From Desulfocurvibacter africanus subsp. africanus DSM 2603 (GTDB taxonomy: Bacteria; Desulfobacterota; Desulfovibrionia; Desulfovibrionales; Desulfovibrionaceae), in contig NZ_AULZ01000002.1 of NCBI RefSeq assembly GCF_000422545.1, forward strand, positions 248,001-312,000: a stretch of 64,000 nt of DNA. Reading direction: 5' to 3'. Under the pieces are notes generated by a model. That model was not told the DNA's origin. It saw nothing but the letters and a program-made list of their open reading frames with translations, and made no database searches. The position numbers were made by a program, and so were the translations under genes. Within the stretch, counting starts at the first letter, position 1, and every line of letters begins with the position of its first letter. Shown one piece after another: positions 18,724-28,191 of this stretch.

Positions 18724-18742
18724 CTGTCGGAGGCGCCGACAG
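18724..18742 (+). terminator. Hairpin between tssA and tssB
   Basis: CTGTCGG at 18724-18730 pairs with CCGACAG at 18736-18742, and outer bases CCGGAC/GTCCGG nearby can extend the pairing. It lies in a 216-base gap, the longest within the locus, with no T-run. It may be an attenuator or separate two transcription units. Confidence 0.4.
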
Positions 18743-18921
18743 GTCCGGAGCCGCCGGGCTGCCAAGTGTGCAAAGGTCTTTTGGATAAGTGCGGAATTCG
18801 GGACGTGCTTCCCTGCTGACCGGGAAGCGGACGAAGCGGCCAGCGCAAGGCTGCAGCAGCGCGGTTCCGGGACGCTGGTCTCGGCTCGGTAACAGAACAT
18901 GCAAGGCAGGAGGTGCCGGTT

Positions 18922-19404
18922 ATGAAAGACGGTTCCGTGGCCCCAAAAGAGCGGGTGAACATTACCTACAAGCCCGCCACGGGCAGTGCGAAGGAAGAGG
19001 TTGAGCTTCCCCTGAAGCTTTTGGTCATGGGCGACTTCACTCAGAGCCAGGACGACCGCCCGGTCGACCAGCGCGAGCCCGTGAACGTGGGCAAGGAAAA
19101 TTTCCAGGAGGTCCTCAAGGCGCAGAACCTGGGACTCAAGCTTACGGTCCCGAACCGCCTCGCCGACAAGGAGGGCGGACAGCTGACCTTGGACCTCAAG
19201 TTCCAGAGCCTCAAGGATTTTGATCCGGACAGCATTGTCAAGAACGTGCCGGAACTGGCCAAGCTGGTCGAACTCAGGGATGCGCTGTTGGCCCTGAAGG
19301 GACCCTTGGGCAACGTTCCCGAGTTCCGCAAGAAGATTCAGGAGCTGGTTTCCGATCCAGGAGCGCGCGAGCGCCTGCTCAAGGAACTGGGCCTCGAAGG
19401 ATAA
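18922..19404 (+). CDS. tssB: T6SS contractile sheath small subunit TssB (VipA)
   Basis: The protein has 160 residues from the ATG at 18922, which lies 8 bases after AGGAGG; an upstream GTG at 18913 overlaps that site and is rejected. It carries the family motifs VNITY near the start, ELPLKLLVMGDFT, and a DFDPDSI.K.VPELAKL..LR segment. TssB and TssC interlock to form the cytoplasmic sheath whose contraction fires the Hcp tube. tssC follows after 11 bases. Confidence 0.96.
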   Translation: MKDGSVAPKERVNITYKPATGSAKEEVELPLKLLVMGDFTQSQDDRPVDQREPVNVGKENFQEVLKAQNLGLKLTVPNRLADKEGGQLTLDLKFQSLKDFDPDSIVKNVPELAKLVELRDALLALKGPLGNVPEFRKKIQELVSDPGARERLLKELGLEG

Positions 19405-19415
19405 GGAGAAAGAAC

Positions 19416-20903
19416 ATGGCTGAAGAAGTGCTCAAGCAAGCCAAGCCGGAGGCCGCTACGGCAGGAGGAGAGCCCTCCCTGCTGGACGAGATCGTCCAGG
19501 CCACCAAGGTCAAGCCTTCCGATGAATCGTACTCCGCGACCAGAGTCGGCGTGCAGGCGTTCATCGACGAGCTCCTCAAGCCCGGCCGGGAAGGCATCCG
19601 GGTGACCCAGGCGGTCATCACCGAGATGATTGCGAACATCGACCAGAAGCTGTCGACCCAAGTCGACGCCATCCTGCACGACAGCCAGTTCCAGAAGCTC
19701 GAATCGGCCTGGCGGGGTCTCAAGTTCCTCGTGGAGCGCACGGACTTCCGGGAGAACATCAAGATCTCCATGGTCAACCTGAGCAAAGAGGATCTGCTGG
19801 CCGACTTCGAGGATGCGCCGGAGCTGACCAAGTCCGGGCTCTACAAGATGCTTTACACGGCGGAATACGGGCAGTTCGGCGGCCAGCCCTATGGGGCCAT
19901 GGTGGCCAACTACGAGTTCGGGCCCGGGCCCAGGGACATCTCGCTGCTGCAGTCCGTGGCCGCGACCTCGGCCATGGCCCATGCCCCGTTCATAGCCGCT
20001 GCCGGGGAGTCCTTCTTCGGGGTGGATTCCTTCGAGCAGCTCCCGAACCTGAAGGACCTGAAGTCGGTCTTCGAAGGGCCGCAGCACGCCAAGTGGCGCG
20101 GCTTCAGGGAGTCGGAGGATTCGCGCAACGTGGGCTTGGTCCTGCCGCGCTTCTTGCTCAGGTTGCCCTACGGCCCGGAGACCATCCCGTCCAAGAACTT
20201 CGAATACCGCGAGAACGTCTCGGCCGGAGACACGAGCTTTCTGTGGGGCAACGCGGCCTTTGCCTTTGCCTCCTGCCTGACGGACAGCTTCGCCAAGTAC
20301 CGCTGGTGCGCGAACGTCATCGGCCCCCAGGGCGGCGGAGCGGTGTACGATCTGCCGGTCTACACCTACGAGGCCATGGGCGCGACCCAGGCCAAGATCC
20401 CTACCCAGACGCTCATATCCGAGCGCAGGGAGTTCGAGCTGGCCGAGGAGGGCTTTATAGCCCTGGCCATGCGCAAGGGCAGCGACAATGCGGCCTTTTT
20501 CTCGGCCAACTCGTGCCAGAAGCCGAAGTTCTTCGGCAACACCAAGGAAGGCAAGGAGGCCGAGACGAACTACAAGCTGGGCACACAGCTGCCCTACATG
20601 TTCGTCATCAGCAGGCTGACCCACTACATCAAGGTCCTCCAGCGCGAGAACATCGGCACCTGGAAGCAGCGCACCGACCTGGAGACGGAACTGAATAACT
20701 GGATCCGCCAGTACGTGGCCGACCAGGAGAGCCCCTCGGCCGGCGTGCGCTCCAGGCGTCCCCTGCGCCGCGCGGAGATATCGGTCAACGACATCCCGGG
20801 CGATCCGGGCTGGTACGGAGTGACGCTCAAGGTCATGCCCCACTTCAAGTACATGGGCGCGAACTTCGAGCTGTCTCTCGTTGGCAAGCTGGACAAGGAA
20901 TAG
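19416..20903 (+). CDS. tssC: T6SS contractile sheath large subunit TssC (VipB)
   Basis: The protein has 495 residues with strong family conservation: LESAWRGLKFLVERTDF, the central FAKYRWCANVIGPQGGGAV segment and the C-terminal PGWYGVTLKVMPHFKYMGANFELSLVGKLD. It forms the bulk of the contractile sheath with TssB. The ribosome site AAGGAGAAAG is well spaced. It ends 52 bases before hcp. Confidence 0.97.
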   Translation: MAEEVLKQAKPEAATAGGEPSLLDEIVQATKVKPSDESYSATRVGVQAFIDELLKPGREGIRVTQAVITEMIANIDQKLSTQVDAILHDSQFQKLESAWRGLKFLVERTDFRENIKISMVNLSKEDLLADFEDAPELTKSGLYKMLYTAEYGQFGGQPYGAMVANYEFGPGPRDISLLQSVAATSAMAHAPFIAAAGESFFGVDSFEQLPNLKDLKSVFEGPQHAKWRGFRESEDSRNVGLVLPRFLLRLPYGPETIPSKNFEYRENVSAGDTSFLWGNAAFAFASCLTDSFAKYRWCANVIGPQGGGAVYDLPVYTYEAMGATQAKIPTQTLISERREFELAEEGFIALAMRKGSDNAAFFSANSCQKPKFFGNTKEGKEAETNYKLGTQLPYMFVISRLTHYIKVLQRENIGTWKQRTDLETELNNWIRQYVADQESPSAGVRSRRPLRRAEISVNDIPGDPGWYGVTLKVMPHFKYMGANFELSLVGKLDKE

Positions 20904-20955
20904 ATCCTGTAGCGTAGCAACCGGTGACACCTCTACCTGAAACGGAGAAACTCAT

Positions 20956-21438
20956 ATGGCGCTGACCAGCTACATGACGATCAAGGGCAAGTCCCAGGGC
21001 GACATCAAGGGCGACTGCACACAGAAGGGCAGGGAAGGCAGCATCATCGTGTACGCCATCGATCATTCGGTGGAAATACCCCAGGACCCGCATTCGGGCC
21101 TGCCCACGGGACAGAGGCTGCACAAGCCCTTCATCGTGACCAAGCACAAAGACCAGGCCTCGCCTAAGCTCTTCCAGGCCTGCTGCACCGGTGAACAGAT
21201 CGAGGTGAGCATCGATTACTACCGCATCAGCGAGAAGGGGCAGGAAGAAAAGTACTACACCGTCAAGATGCAGAACGCGATCATCGTGGGCCTTAAGCAC
21301 CAGAAGCCCATGACCTTCCTCGAAGCGAACAAGCCCTACAAGGACATGGAGACCGTGCTCTTCGGCTACGCGAAGATGATTCAGACCTATGTACCCGACG
21401 GCATCGAGGCCGAGGATTCCTGGCTTACGCCCAAGTAA
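20956..21438 (+). CDS. hcp: T6SS inner tube protein Hcp (TssD)
   Basis: The protein has 160 residues. The start reads MALTSYMTIKGKSQGDIKGDC, a classic Hcp opening, followed by the ring-forming barrel with VEIPQDPHSGLPTGQRLHKPF and a YYTVKMQNA.I strand. Hexamers stack into the tube expelled by sheath contraction and can carry small effectors. No C-terminal extension is present, so this is a plain structural Hcp. A strong hairpin follows. Confidence 0.96.
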   Translation: MALTSYMTIKGKSQGDIKGDCTQKGREGSIIVYAIDHSVEIPQDPHSGLPTGQRLHKPFIVTKHKDQASPKLFQACCTGEQIEVSIDYYRISEKGQEEKYYTVKMQNAIIVGLKHQKPMTFLEANKPYKDMETVLFGYAKMIQTYVPDGIEAEDSWLTPK

Positions 21439-21456
21439 CCGGGCGCGATGGACAGA

Positions 21457-21504
21457 GGCGGGAGCGGGACGCCGGAGCAGGACCACCGGCCGTCCCGTCC
21501 CGCC
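21457..21504 (+). terminator. GC-rich hairpin after hcp
   Basis: Bases 21457-21471 pair with 21491-21504 (GGCGGGAGCGGGACG with one bulged base). There is no T-run. A hairpin directly after hcp often limits read-through or protects the abundant hcp message. Confidence 0.5.
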
Positions 21505-21543
21505 CCATGACGGGCAGGGGCGCTGTCCCCGGCAGGGAGGGCC

Positions 21544-21960
21544 ATGATCGACATACGGCTGCTTGAGCGCATCCGCCTGCTGGAGAAGAATCCGGAAAGG
21601 CGAGGGGTGTCCGACAGCGTGGGCATCTACCGCTCGGTGATGAACCACCTGCGCCACATCCTGAACACGCGACAAGGCAGCGCGCCCATTGCCGAGGAAT
21701 TCGGCATGCCCGACTTCACGGACCTGCCGAGTTCCTACGGCCTGGATACGATCAGGGACCTGGAGCGGACCCTGCAGCGCATCATCGAGAGCTTCGAGCC
21801 GCGGCTCGCGGATGTCCGGGTGACCGCCTTGCCGCTGGACGACAACCACCTCGGCCTGAAGTTCCAGATCACCGGCAGGCTGCTGCTCGAGAGCGCCTCA
21901 AGTCCGGTGGAGATCCAAGCCCTCGTATCGCCCGAAGGCAATGTCAGCCTGGGCGAGTGA
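21544..21960 (+). CDS. tssE: T6SS baseplate protein TssE (gp25-like)
   Basis: The protein has 138 residues of the GPW/gp25 family. It shows an early LLERI segment, SVMNHLRHILNTRQGSAPI, the IRDLERTLQRIIESFEPRL helix and a C-terminal strand region. TssE is the baseplate lysozyme-like wedge component that starts sheath polymerisation. It begins 105 bases after hcp with GGGAGGG before the ATG and ends 13 bases before the tssF start. Confidence 0.94.
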   Translation: MIDIRLLERIRLLEKNPERRGVSDSVGIYRSVMNHLRHILNTRQGSAPIAEEFGMPDFTDLPSSYGLDTIRDLERTLQRIIESFEPRLADVRVTALPLDDNHLGLKFQITGRLLLESASSPVEIQALVSPEGNVSLGE

Positions 21961-21973
21961 GACCGGAGAAGCG

Positions 21974-23707
21974 ATGCTCAACAGGTTTTTCCAGCAGGAG
22001 CTGTCCCATCTGAGGGACTTGGCGGCCGAGTTCTCCCGGCTGCATCCCGCCTTGGCCCCCATGCTCAGCGGTCCGACCAAGGACCCGGACGTGGAGAGGC
22101 TGCTCGAAGGTACGGCCTTCCTGACCGGGCTTCTGCGCTGCAAGCTCGACGACGATTTTCCCGAGCTGATCCATGGCCTCGCGCAGCTGACCTTCCCGCA
22201 CAGCCTGCGGCCAGTGCCGTCGACCTCAATGGTCGTCTTCGCTCCCAAGCCGAACCTCAAGGAGACGATGCGCATTCCGGCCGGCACGGAGCTAGCTTCC
22301 ATTCCGGTCGAGGGAACCAAGTGCCTTTTCCGGACCTGCTACGATCTCGATGTCCACCCGCTGAAGCTGACTTCGGCCAAGCTCGCCGAACGGACCGGGG
22401 GCAGCAGGTCCATCCAGCTTTCCTTGCAGCTTTCGGGGCTTGCCTTGAACAAATGGCGGCCGAAGTCGCTCCGGCTGCATGTGTCCGGCCAGTACGCGGA
22501 GGCCACGAATCTCTTCGAGCTGCTGCTGACCCGCACCGAGCGCATCGTGGTCCGGCCCCTGGACGGGGGCTCGCCCCTGGTCCTCCCTCCGATCCGCATA
22601 AAGTCCGCCGGCTTTGGCCGGGACGAGGCGCTGCTGCCCTATCCGTCGCAAGCGTTTCCCGGCTACCGCATCATCCAGGAGTACTTCACCCTGCCGGAGA
22701 AGTTCCTCTTCCTGGACATAAGCGGACTGGACGGGTGGCAAGACCCTGGAGCGGGGAGCCGGTTCGAGATCCACTTCGAGCTGGGCCAGATTCCCAATGA
22801 TCTTCCCAGGGTGGGCGCGGAGAGCTTCCAGCTCTTCGCCACGCCGGTAGTCAACGTGTTCACCCACGACGCAGCTCCCATCCGTCTCGACCATCGGGCA
22901 AGCGAGTATCGAATCCTGCCGGAGGGCGGCAGCAGCGCACAGTACCAGGTTTTTTCCGTGGAGAAGGTCGTGGGAATAGCCCAGGGCTCGGTCAAGACCA
23001 GAGAGTACACGCCGTTCGAGATCATGAAGCCCTCCAGTACAGGGAACCCGGTCCATTACGTTAATCGCAGGATCTCACCGGTGAGCGGCCTGACAGAGGT
23101 GCTCCTCTCGGTTGCCTATCCTCCGGGCGAGCTGCCGCCTGAACGCGAGACGCTCGCCGTCAGCCTGCTATGCACCAATGCGCAGCTCCCCGAACGGCTC
23201 AGGCTGGGCGACATCAACCAGCCGACCTCGACTTCGCCGGAACTGTGCGAGTTCAGGAACATCCGCCAGCCGACCCCCCAGGTCGAGCCGCCCATGGGCC
23301 GCGATCAGCTCTGGCGTCTGCTGTCCCACATGACCCTCAACCTCATGTCGCTGGCCGACGCCTCGAACCTGAGGGAGATCCTCAAGCTCTCCGTCCATCC
23401 GTCGGGCCGCGACCGCACGCTTTTCGAGGGGAACATGAAGCGGCTGGACGGCATCGAGAAGCTGTCGGTCAAGGCCGCGGACCGGCTCGTGCGCGGCCTG
23501 CTCGTGCGCGGCAACGAACTCAGCCTGACCCTCAACCCGGACAGTTTCGCCAGCCGGGGGGACATGTACCTCTTCGGCTGCATACTCGACTATTTCCTGG
23601 GCACATACGCGCAGATCAACACATTCACACAGCTGTCCGTGCAGGACGCGCTCAAAGGGGATACCTACCGATGGCCGGCGAGAGCAGGCGACAAGCCCCT
23701 GATCTGA
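21974..23707 (+). CDS. tssF: T6SS baseplate protein TssF
   Basis: The protein has 577 residues from the ATG at 21974 (GGAGAAGCG upstream); an in-frame start 11 codons earlier overlaps tssE and is less likely. It opens LNRFFQQELSHLRDLAAEFSR, the canonical TssF N-terminus, and has the family's L..GTAFLTGLLR.KLDDDFPEL block. TssF2G forms the baseplate wedge with TssK and TssE. It overlaps tssG by 37 bases. Confidence 0.95.
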   Translation: MLNRFFQQELSHLRDLAAEFSRLHPALAPMLSGPTKDPDVERLLEGTAFLTGLLRCKLDDDFPELIHGLAQLTFPHSLRPVPSTSMVVFAPKPNLKETMRIPAGTELASIPVEGTKCLFRTCYDLDVHPLKLTSAKLAERTGGSRSIQLSLQLSGLALNKWRPKSLRLHVSGQYAEATNLFELLLTRTERIVVRPLDGGSPLVLPPIRIKSAGFGRDEALLPYPSQAFPGYRIIQEYFTLPEKFLFLDISGLDGWQDPGAGSRFEIHFELGQIPNDLPRVGAESFQLFATPVVNVFTHDAAPIRLDHRASEYRILPEGGSSAQYQVFSVEKVVGIAQGSVKTREYTPFEIMKPSSTGNPVHYVNRRISPVSGLTEVLLSVAYPPGELPPERETLAVSLLCTNAQLPERLRLGDINQPTSTSPELCEFRNIRQPTPQVEPPMGRDQLWRLLSHMTLNLMSLADASNLREILKLSVHPSGRDRTLFEGNMKRLDGIEKLSVKAADRLVRGLLVRGNELSLTLNPDSFASRGDMYLFGCILDYFLGTYAQINTFTQLSVQDALKGDTYRWPARAGDKPLI

Positions 23708-24738
23708 AGGGCGACCTCCTCGGGCAGGGCCGTTCGTACTCCTTTATCCAGGCGGTGCGGCTGCTCAGGCTCCTGGAGCAGGATGGAAGGGGCGCGGACC
23801 CCGAGAGTTTCCTGGCCGGGAAGATCATGGCCCGGCCGTTGCTCTCCCTCGGCTTCCCGGCCACGGACATCAGCTCCATCGAGGAAATCGGGGAGGGACA
23901 GGCGTCCTTCTACCGGATCACGGCGACGTTCATGGGCCTCTACGGAGCCTCCTCGCCGCTGCCGACGTTCTACACCGAGGATCTCCTGGACGAGGCCTCG
24001 GAGGATTCCTCCATCAGCAGGGATTTCCTGGATATCCTGAATACGCCCTTCTACCGTTTGTTCTATCGCTGCTGGAGCAAGTACCGCTGGTGGACGAAGA
24101 TTTACGATGAACAGGACCCCGAGTACGTGGGGCGGCTTCTGTGCCTCGTCGGATTGGGCCACGATGGGCTCCGCAGCAAGCTGCCCTTCGCCTTCCGGCT
24201 GCTGCGCTATGCCGGGCTGCTCACGCAGTTTCCCAGGTCGGCCCTGGGCCTTGCGACCCTGCTGGCGGACGCGCTGAACATTCCCAGCCTATGCGTTGTC
24301 CCGCTCATCCCCCGGCGGGTGCGCATCCCGCAGGATCAGGTCTGCCGCCTCGGCGCGCAGGCCACCACGCTTGGCGAGGACTGCCACCTGGGCAGCGAGA
24401 CCATGGACTGTATGTCCGCGTTCCGCATCACCACCGGACCGCTCACCGAGGATCGCTACCATGGCCTGCTTTCCGGCGAGCCAGACGCCGTGCTGCTGGG
24501 CAGTCTGGTCGAGTTCTACCTCCAGCAGCCGCTCGAGTGCGATCTGGAGTTGAGCCTGGCCCGGGACCAGGTCCAGCCGGCCCGGCTGGGCGAAGACACC
24601 TGGTCGAGACTTGGCGAGGACACCTGGATGTTTTGCGGTCAATACCCGGAAGCCGCGGCCGCGGCGCGCTTCCCGGTGGAACAGGGCCAGTCGTCAGCGC
24701 GGATTCATCATCGCCAACAGGAAGGTTGCTGCACATGA
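23671..24738 (+). CDS. tssG: T6SS baseplate protein TssG
   Basis: The protein has 355 residues from the ATG at 23671, inside the end of tssF. An open frame extends 500 bases further upstream but would fully overlap tssF. Family blocks are clear: YSFIQAVRLLRLLE, ESFLAGKIMARPLLSLGFP, MGLYGASSPLPTFYTEDLL and FYRLFYRCWSKYRWW. It pairs with TssF in the baseplate wedge. Its TGA stop overlaps the tssH ATG (ATGA). Confidence 0.93.
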   Translation: MAGESRRQAPDLKGDLLGQGRSYSFIQAVRLLRLLEQDGRGADPESFLAGKIMARPLLSLGFPATDISSIEEIGEGQASFYRITATFMGLYGASSPLPTFYTEDLLDEASEDSSISRDFLDILNTPFYRLFYRCWSKYRWWTKIYDEQDPEYVGRLLCLVGLGHDGLRSKLPFAFRLLRYAGLLTQFPRSALGLATLLADALNIPSLCVVPLIPRRVRIPQDQVCRLGAQATTLGEDCHLGSETMDCMSAFRITTGPLTEDRYHGLLSGEPDAVLLGSLVEFYLQQPLECDLELSLARDQVQPARLGEDTWSRLGEDTWMFCGQYPEAAAAARFPVEQGQSSARIHHRQQEGCCT

Positions 24739-27359
24739 TCGATGTTGACATCAAGGCCCTGCTCTCCAGGCTCGGCCCTTTTTCCACCACCGCGCTGCAG
24801 AACGCCGCGGGCCTGTGCGTCTCCAGGACCAACTACGAGGTCACGGTGGAGCACTTCTTTCTTAAGTGCCTGGATGATGCCGGCAGCGACATGCCGCTCA
24901 TCCTGCGGCGTTTTGCCATCGACCAGGGCCGTTTGTCCGAGGCTCTGCTGGATTCCCTGGAGGACTTCAAGGCCGGCAACGCCTCCAGGCCGGTATTCTC
25001 GCCGCTGCTCATTGAACTTTTTGAGGCTGCCTGGCTGATCGCCTCCCTGGAGCTCTGCGAGACGCGCATCCGCTCGGCCGCGGTTCTGCTAGCCTTCCTG
25101 GCCAAGCCGGCCTTTTTCGGCAGCGGCCGATGGATGGACATGGTCAGAGAGATCAGCCGCGACGCCCTCAAGGCAGAGCTCGGCAATCTACTCAAGGGCT
25201 CGACCGAGGGAGCTGCCCCGGCTCCGGGTTCGGGGGCCAAGGATGGAGCGCCGGCGGGCGCCGAGGACTTCCTGGCCAAGTACTGCACCGACTTCACGGC
25301 CAAGGCCAGGGAGGGCAAGATCGACCCAGTTTTTGGCCGCGACGCCGAGATCCGCCAGATCGTGGACATCCTGGCCCGGCGGCGCAAGAATAACCCGATC
25401 CTGGTCGGTGATCCGGGCGTGGGCAAGACCGCGGTCATGGAGGGTTTGGCACTGCGCGTCGTGGAAGGCGATGTGCCCGAATCGTTGACCGGCGTCACGC
25501 TGCTGGGCCTCGAAATGGGAGCCCTGGAGGCCGGCGCGGGCATGAAGGGCGAGTTCGAGCGGCGGCTGCAGGGATTGCTGAACGCGGTCAAGGCCTCTGA
25601 ACGGCCGATCATCCTGTTCATCGACGAGGCCCATACCCTGATCGGCGCGGGTGGCGCGACCGGCGGCTCGGATGCGGCCAACCTGCTCAAGCCGGCCCTG
25701 GCCAGGGGTGAAATCAAGACCTGCGCGGCCACGACATGGTCGGAGTACAAGAAGTACTTCGAGAAGGACGCGGCCTTGGCCCGGCGTTTTCAGCTCGTCA
25801 GGCTCGAGGAGCCGAGCGTCCAAACCGCGGCCCTCATCTTGCGGGGACTGCGCGACTCCTACGAGAAGTGCCACAAGGTCGTCATCCGGGATGACGCCAT
25901 GGAGGCCGCGGCCGTGTTCTCTGACCGATACATCACCGGCCGATTCCTGCCGGACAAGGCCATCGATCTCCTGGACACCAGCTGCGCCAGGGTCAAGGTC
26001 AACCTCACGGCCAAGCCTGCGGTCCTGGAGGACAAGGAACGGTCAATCCAGGCCCTTGAGCGGGAGAAGAGAGCGCTCGATCGCGACCTTGCCAACGGCG
26101 TGGCCGTGGACAAGGAGCGCCAAGAGATGATCGTCAAGCGCATCGGGGAATTTACGGCCCAAGCCGAGGAGATCCGACAGCGCTGGCTCAAGGAGCAGGA
26201 GGCGGCCAAGGCGGTTCTGGCTTTGCGCGCCCAACTTCATGATGTGGGCCAGGACGGCGAGAGCCAGTCCGAGGATCTTAAGGCCAGGCTTGCCGACGCG
26301 GACAAGGCCCTGGCCGAGCTGCAGAAGGATGATCCGCTAATCCGCATCGAGGTCTGCCCGGACCTGGTGGCCCAAGTGGTCTCGGACTGGACGGGCATCC
26401 CGCTCGGCAAGGTCCAGCGGGACGAGGCCCAGACCATCATCCATCTGGAGGATCGGCTAAAAGTCAGGATCAGAGGTCAGGACCACGCCCTTGAGTCCCT
26501 GGCTCACGTCATCCGGGCGGCCAAGTCAGGGATCAAAAACCCGAACCAACCAATGGGCGTATTCCTGCTTGTGGGCCCAAGCGGCGTGGGCAAGACCGAG
26601 ACCGGGCTGGCCCTGGCCGAACTGCTCTTTGGCGGCGAGAAGAGCGTGGTGACCATCAACATGAGCGAGTTCCAGGAGAAGCACACCGTGAGCCGGCTCA
26701 TCGGCTCGCCGCCGGGCTACGTGGGCTACGGCGAGGGCGGCATGCTCACCGAGGCGGTGCGCCGCAACCCATATTCGGTCGTGCTCCTGGACGAAGTCGA
26801 AAAGGCTCACGTCGACGTCCTGAACATCTTCTACCAGGTCTTCGACAAGGGCATGCTCGCCGATGGCGAGGGCAAGGTCATCAACTTCAAGAACACGGTC
26901 ATCATGCTCACGAGCAACCTTGCCACGGACGTCATCCAGGAGATGGCCCCTGGCGAGGAACGGCCGCCGGTGGACGCGGTCATGGCCGCGGTCCGGCCGA
27001 TCCTGTCCCAGCATTTCAAGCCGGCCCTGCTCGCGCGTATGACCGTGATCCCGTACTACTCCCTGCCGCCGTCGGCCATGAGGCTGATCGTCGAGCTCAA
27101 GCTCGGCAAGCTCCGCCAGACGCTCATGGATACCAACCGCATGGCCATGACCTGGGCCGATGCCGTATCCGACCAGATCACGGCCCGCTGCACCGAGGTC
27201 GAGACCGGCGCGCGCAACATTGAATACATCCTGAACGGCAATGTCCTGCCCCAGATGTCCCAGATGATCCTTTCGCACATGAGCGAAGGCGGCATGCCCG
27301 CCAAGGTACATCTGGACGTGGCCAAGGACGGCGGGTTCTCAATGGTATTCGGAGCCTAG
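24735..27359 (+). CDS. tssH: T6SS sheath-recycling AAA+ ATPase TssH (ClpV)
   Basis: The protein has 874 residues; the ATG at 24735 overlaps the tssG stop, and the longer open frame upstream is discarded. It has an N-terminal Clp-type domain, a first ATPase module with Walker A GDPGVGKTA near residue 225 and Walker B ILFIDEAHTLIGAG, a middle coiled coil, and a second module with GPSGVGKTE near residue 614. The N domain lacks the second Clp_N repeat typical of ClpB, and a true ClpB is encoded at 40657, so this is ClpV. It disassembles contracted sheath. Confidence 0.95.
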   Translation: MIDVDIKALLSRLGPFSTTALQNAAGLCVSRTNYEVTVEHFFLKCLDDAGSDMPLILRRFAIDQGRLSEALLDSLEDFKAGNASRPVFSPLLIELFEAAWLIASLELCETRIRSAAVLLAFLAKPAFFGSGRWMDMVREISRDALKAELGNLLKGSTEGAAPAPGSGAKDGAPAGAEDFLAKYCTDFTAKAREGKIDPVFGRDAEIRQIVDILARRRKNNPILVGDPGVGKTAVMEGLALRVVEGDVPESLTGVTLLGLEMGALEAGAGMKGEFERRLQGLLNAVKASERPIILFIDEAHTLIGAGGATGGSDAANLLKPALARGEIKTCAATTWSEYKKYFEKDAALARRFQLVRLEEPSVQTAALILRGLRDSYEKCHKVVIRDDAMEAAAVFSDRYITGRFLPDKAIDLLDTSCARVKVNLTAKPAVLEDKERSIQALEREKRALDRDLANGVAVDKERQEMIVKRIGEFTAQAEEIRQRWLKEQEAAKAVLALRAQLHDVGQDGESQSEDLKARLADADKALAELQKDDPLIRIEVCPDLVAQVVSDWTGIPLGKVQRDEAQTIIHLEDRLKVRIRGQDHALESLAHVIRAAKSGIKNPNQPMGVFLLVGPSGVGKTETGLALAELLFGGEKSVVTINMSEFQEKHTVSRLIGSPPGYVGYGEGGMLTEAVRRNPYSVVLLDEVEKAHVDVLNIFYQVFDKGMLADGEGKVINFKNTVIMLTSNLATDVIQEMAPGEERPPVDAVMAAVRPILSQHFKPALLARMTVIPYYSLPPSAMRLIVELKLGKLRQTLMDTNRMAMTWADAVSDQITARCTEVETGARNIEYILNGNVLPQMSQMILSHMSEGGMPAKVHLDVAKDGGFSMVFGA

Positions 27360-27367
27360 GGGCAGCC

Positions 27368-28144
27368 ATGAAGAAGAAAATCGTCATTACCGCCCTGACC
27401 CAGGACGAGGGCGCGGTCATGCAGCTCATGAAGACCGTGCGGACATATGGCATGGAGCCCGGGGGCCACTTCTGGCAGGATGACCTGAAGAACTTGTCCT
27501 GGCTCGGGCCAAGCCTGGAGCTTGCAGCTCCGGATTGCGCCCTGTGGGCCATCCTGGGTCCGGCCGAGACTCTGACCAAGCCCTCGGTGCGCACCGGGCT
27601 GTCGCTGGCGGCCCTTCGGCTGCAGGCGGCCAGGGGCCACGGCTTGCCCCTGCTCGTCCTGCCGACAACGGGCGAGGTGGACCCGGCCGGGCTGCCCACG
27701 CCGCTCATGGCCGCCGAGGTCATCCCCGCGGGCTCCCCGACGCTTGGCTCCAAGCTCACGGCCAGGGCCAACATGCCGGTCAGGCCGGCGGAGGCCGAAT
27801 ACCGCCTGGATGTGCACGGGTTGCCGGGCCTGGGCCTGTGGATCGAGGCCGGACCGGGTAAGGGACGCACGTGGAGCGGGGCCATGCTCGGGATCACGGG
27901 GGCCGAGATCGCGGCTCACGGCGTAGGCCCTGCCGGAGGGCCTCCCGAGCGCTGCGTCCTCGAGTACCCCATGCAGGGCCTGAAGCTCGCCCAAAACGAG
28001 CGGGAGTATACGGCCTGGGGCGTGCGCAACGTCCTGGATGAACGGAGTTCCTACTACATCTCCGTCAAGGGTGACCCGGCGGGCCTGGTCTTCGGCCCCC
28101 TGCCCGAGGGCGACGAGGCCGAGGTCCATACCCTGAGCATGTGA
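27368..28144 (+). CDS. T6SS-locus protein of unknown function, TIR-like fold suspected
   Basis: The protein has 258 residues, lies 8 bases after tssH and 47 bases before vgrG, and has no signal peptide or membrane segment. I do not recognise a named family. The first 125 residues follow a TIR-like layout: a first strand KKIVITAL, an alpha helix, WQDDLKNLSWLGPSLEL, a hydrophobic strand DCALWAILGPAETL, a helix beginning SVRTGLSLAAL, and LPLLVLPTTGEVDPAGLPTPL. The Glu that TIR NADases carry in the helix after the third strand is not visible. The second half has Gly/Pro-rich strands. It could be an adaptor, a chaperone or an effector; none is shown by the sequence. Confidence 0.6.
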   Translation: MKKKIVITALTQDEGAVMQLMKTVRTYGMEPGGHFWQDDLKNLSWLGPSLELAAPDCALWAILGPAETLTKPSVRTGLSLAALRLQAARGHGLPLLVLPTTGEVDPAGLPTPLMAAEVIPAGSPTLGSKLTARANMPVRPAEAEYRLDVHGLPGLGLWIEAGPGKGRTWSGAMLGITGAEIAAHGVGPAGGPPERCVLEYPMQGLKLAQNEREYTAWGVRNVLDERSSYYISVKGDPAGLVFGPLPEGDEAEVHTLSM

Positions 28145-28191
28145 GCCGCGTCCGGCCCGGCCGGACCAGGTAGAGAAGAGGAGCGACGGCC

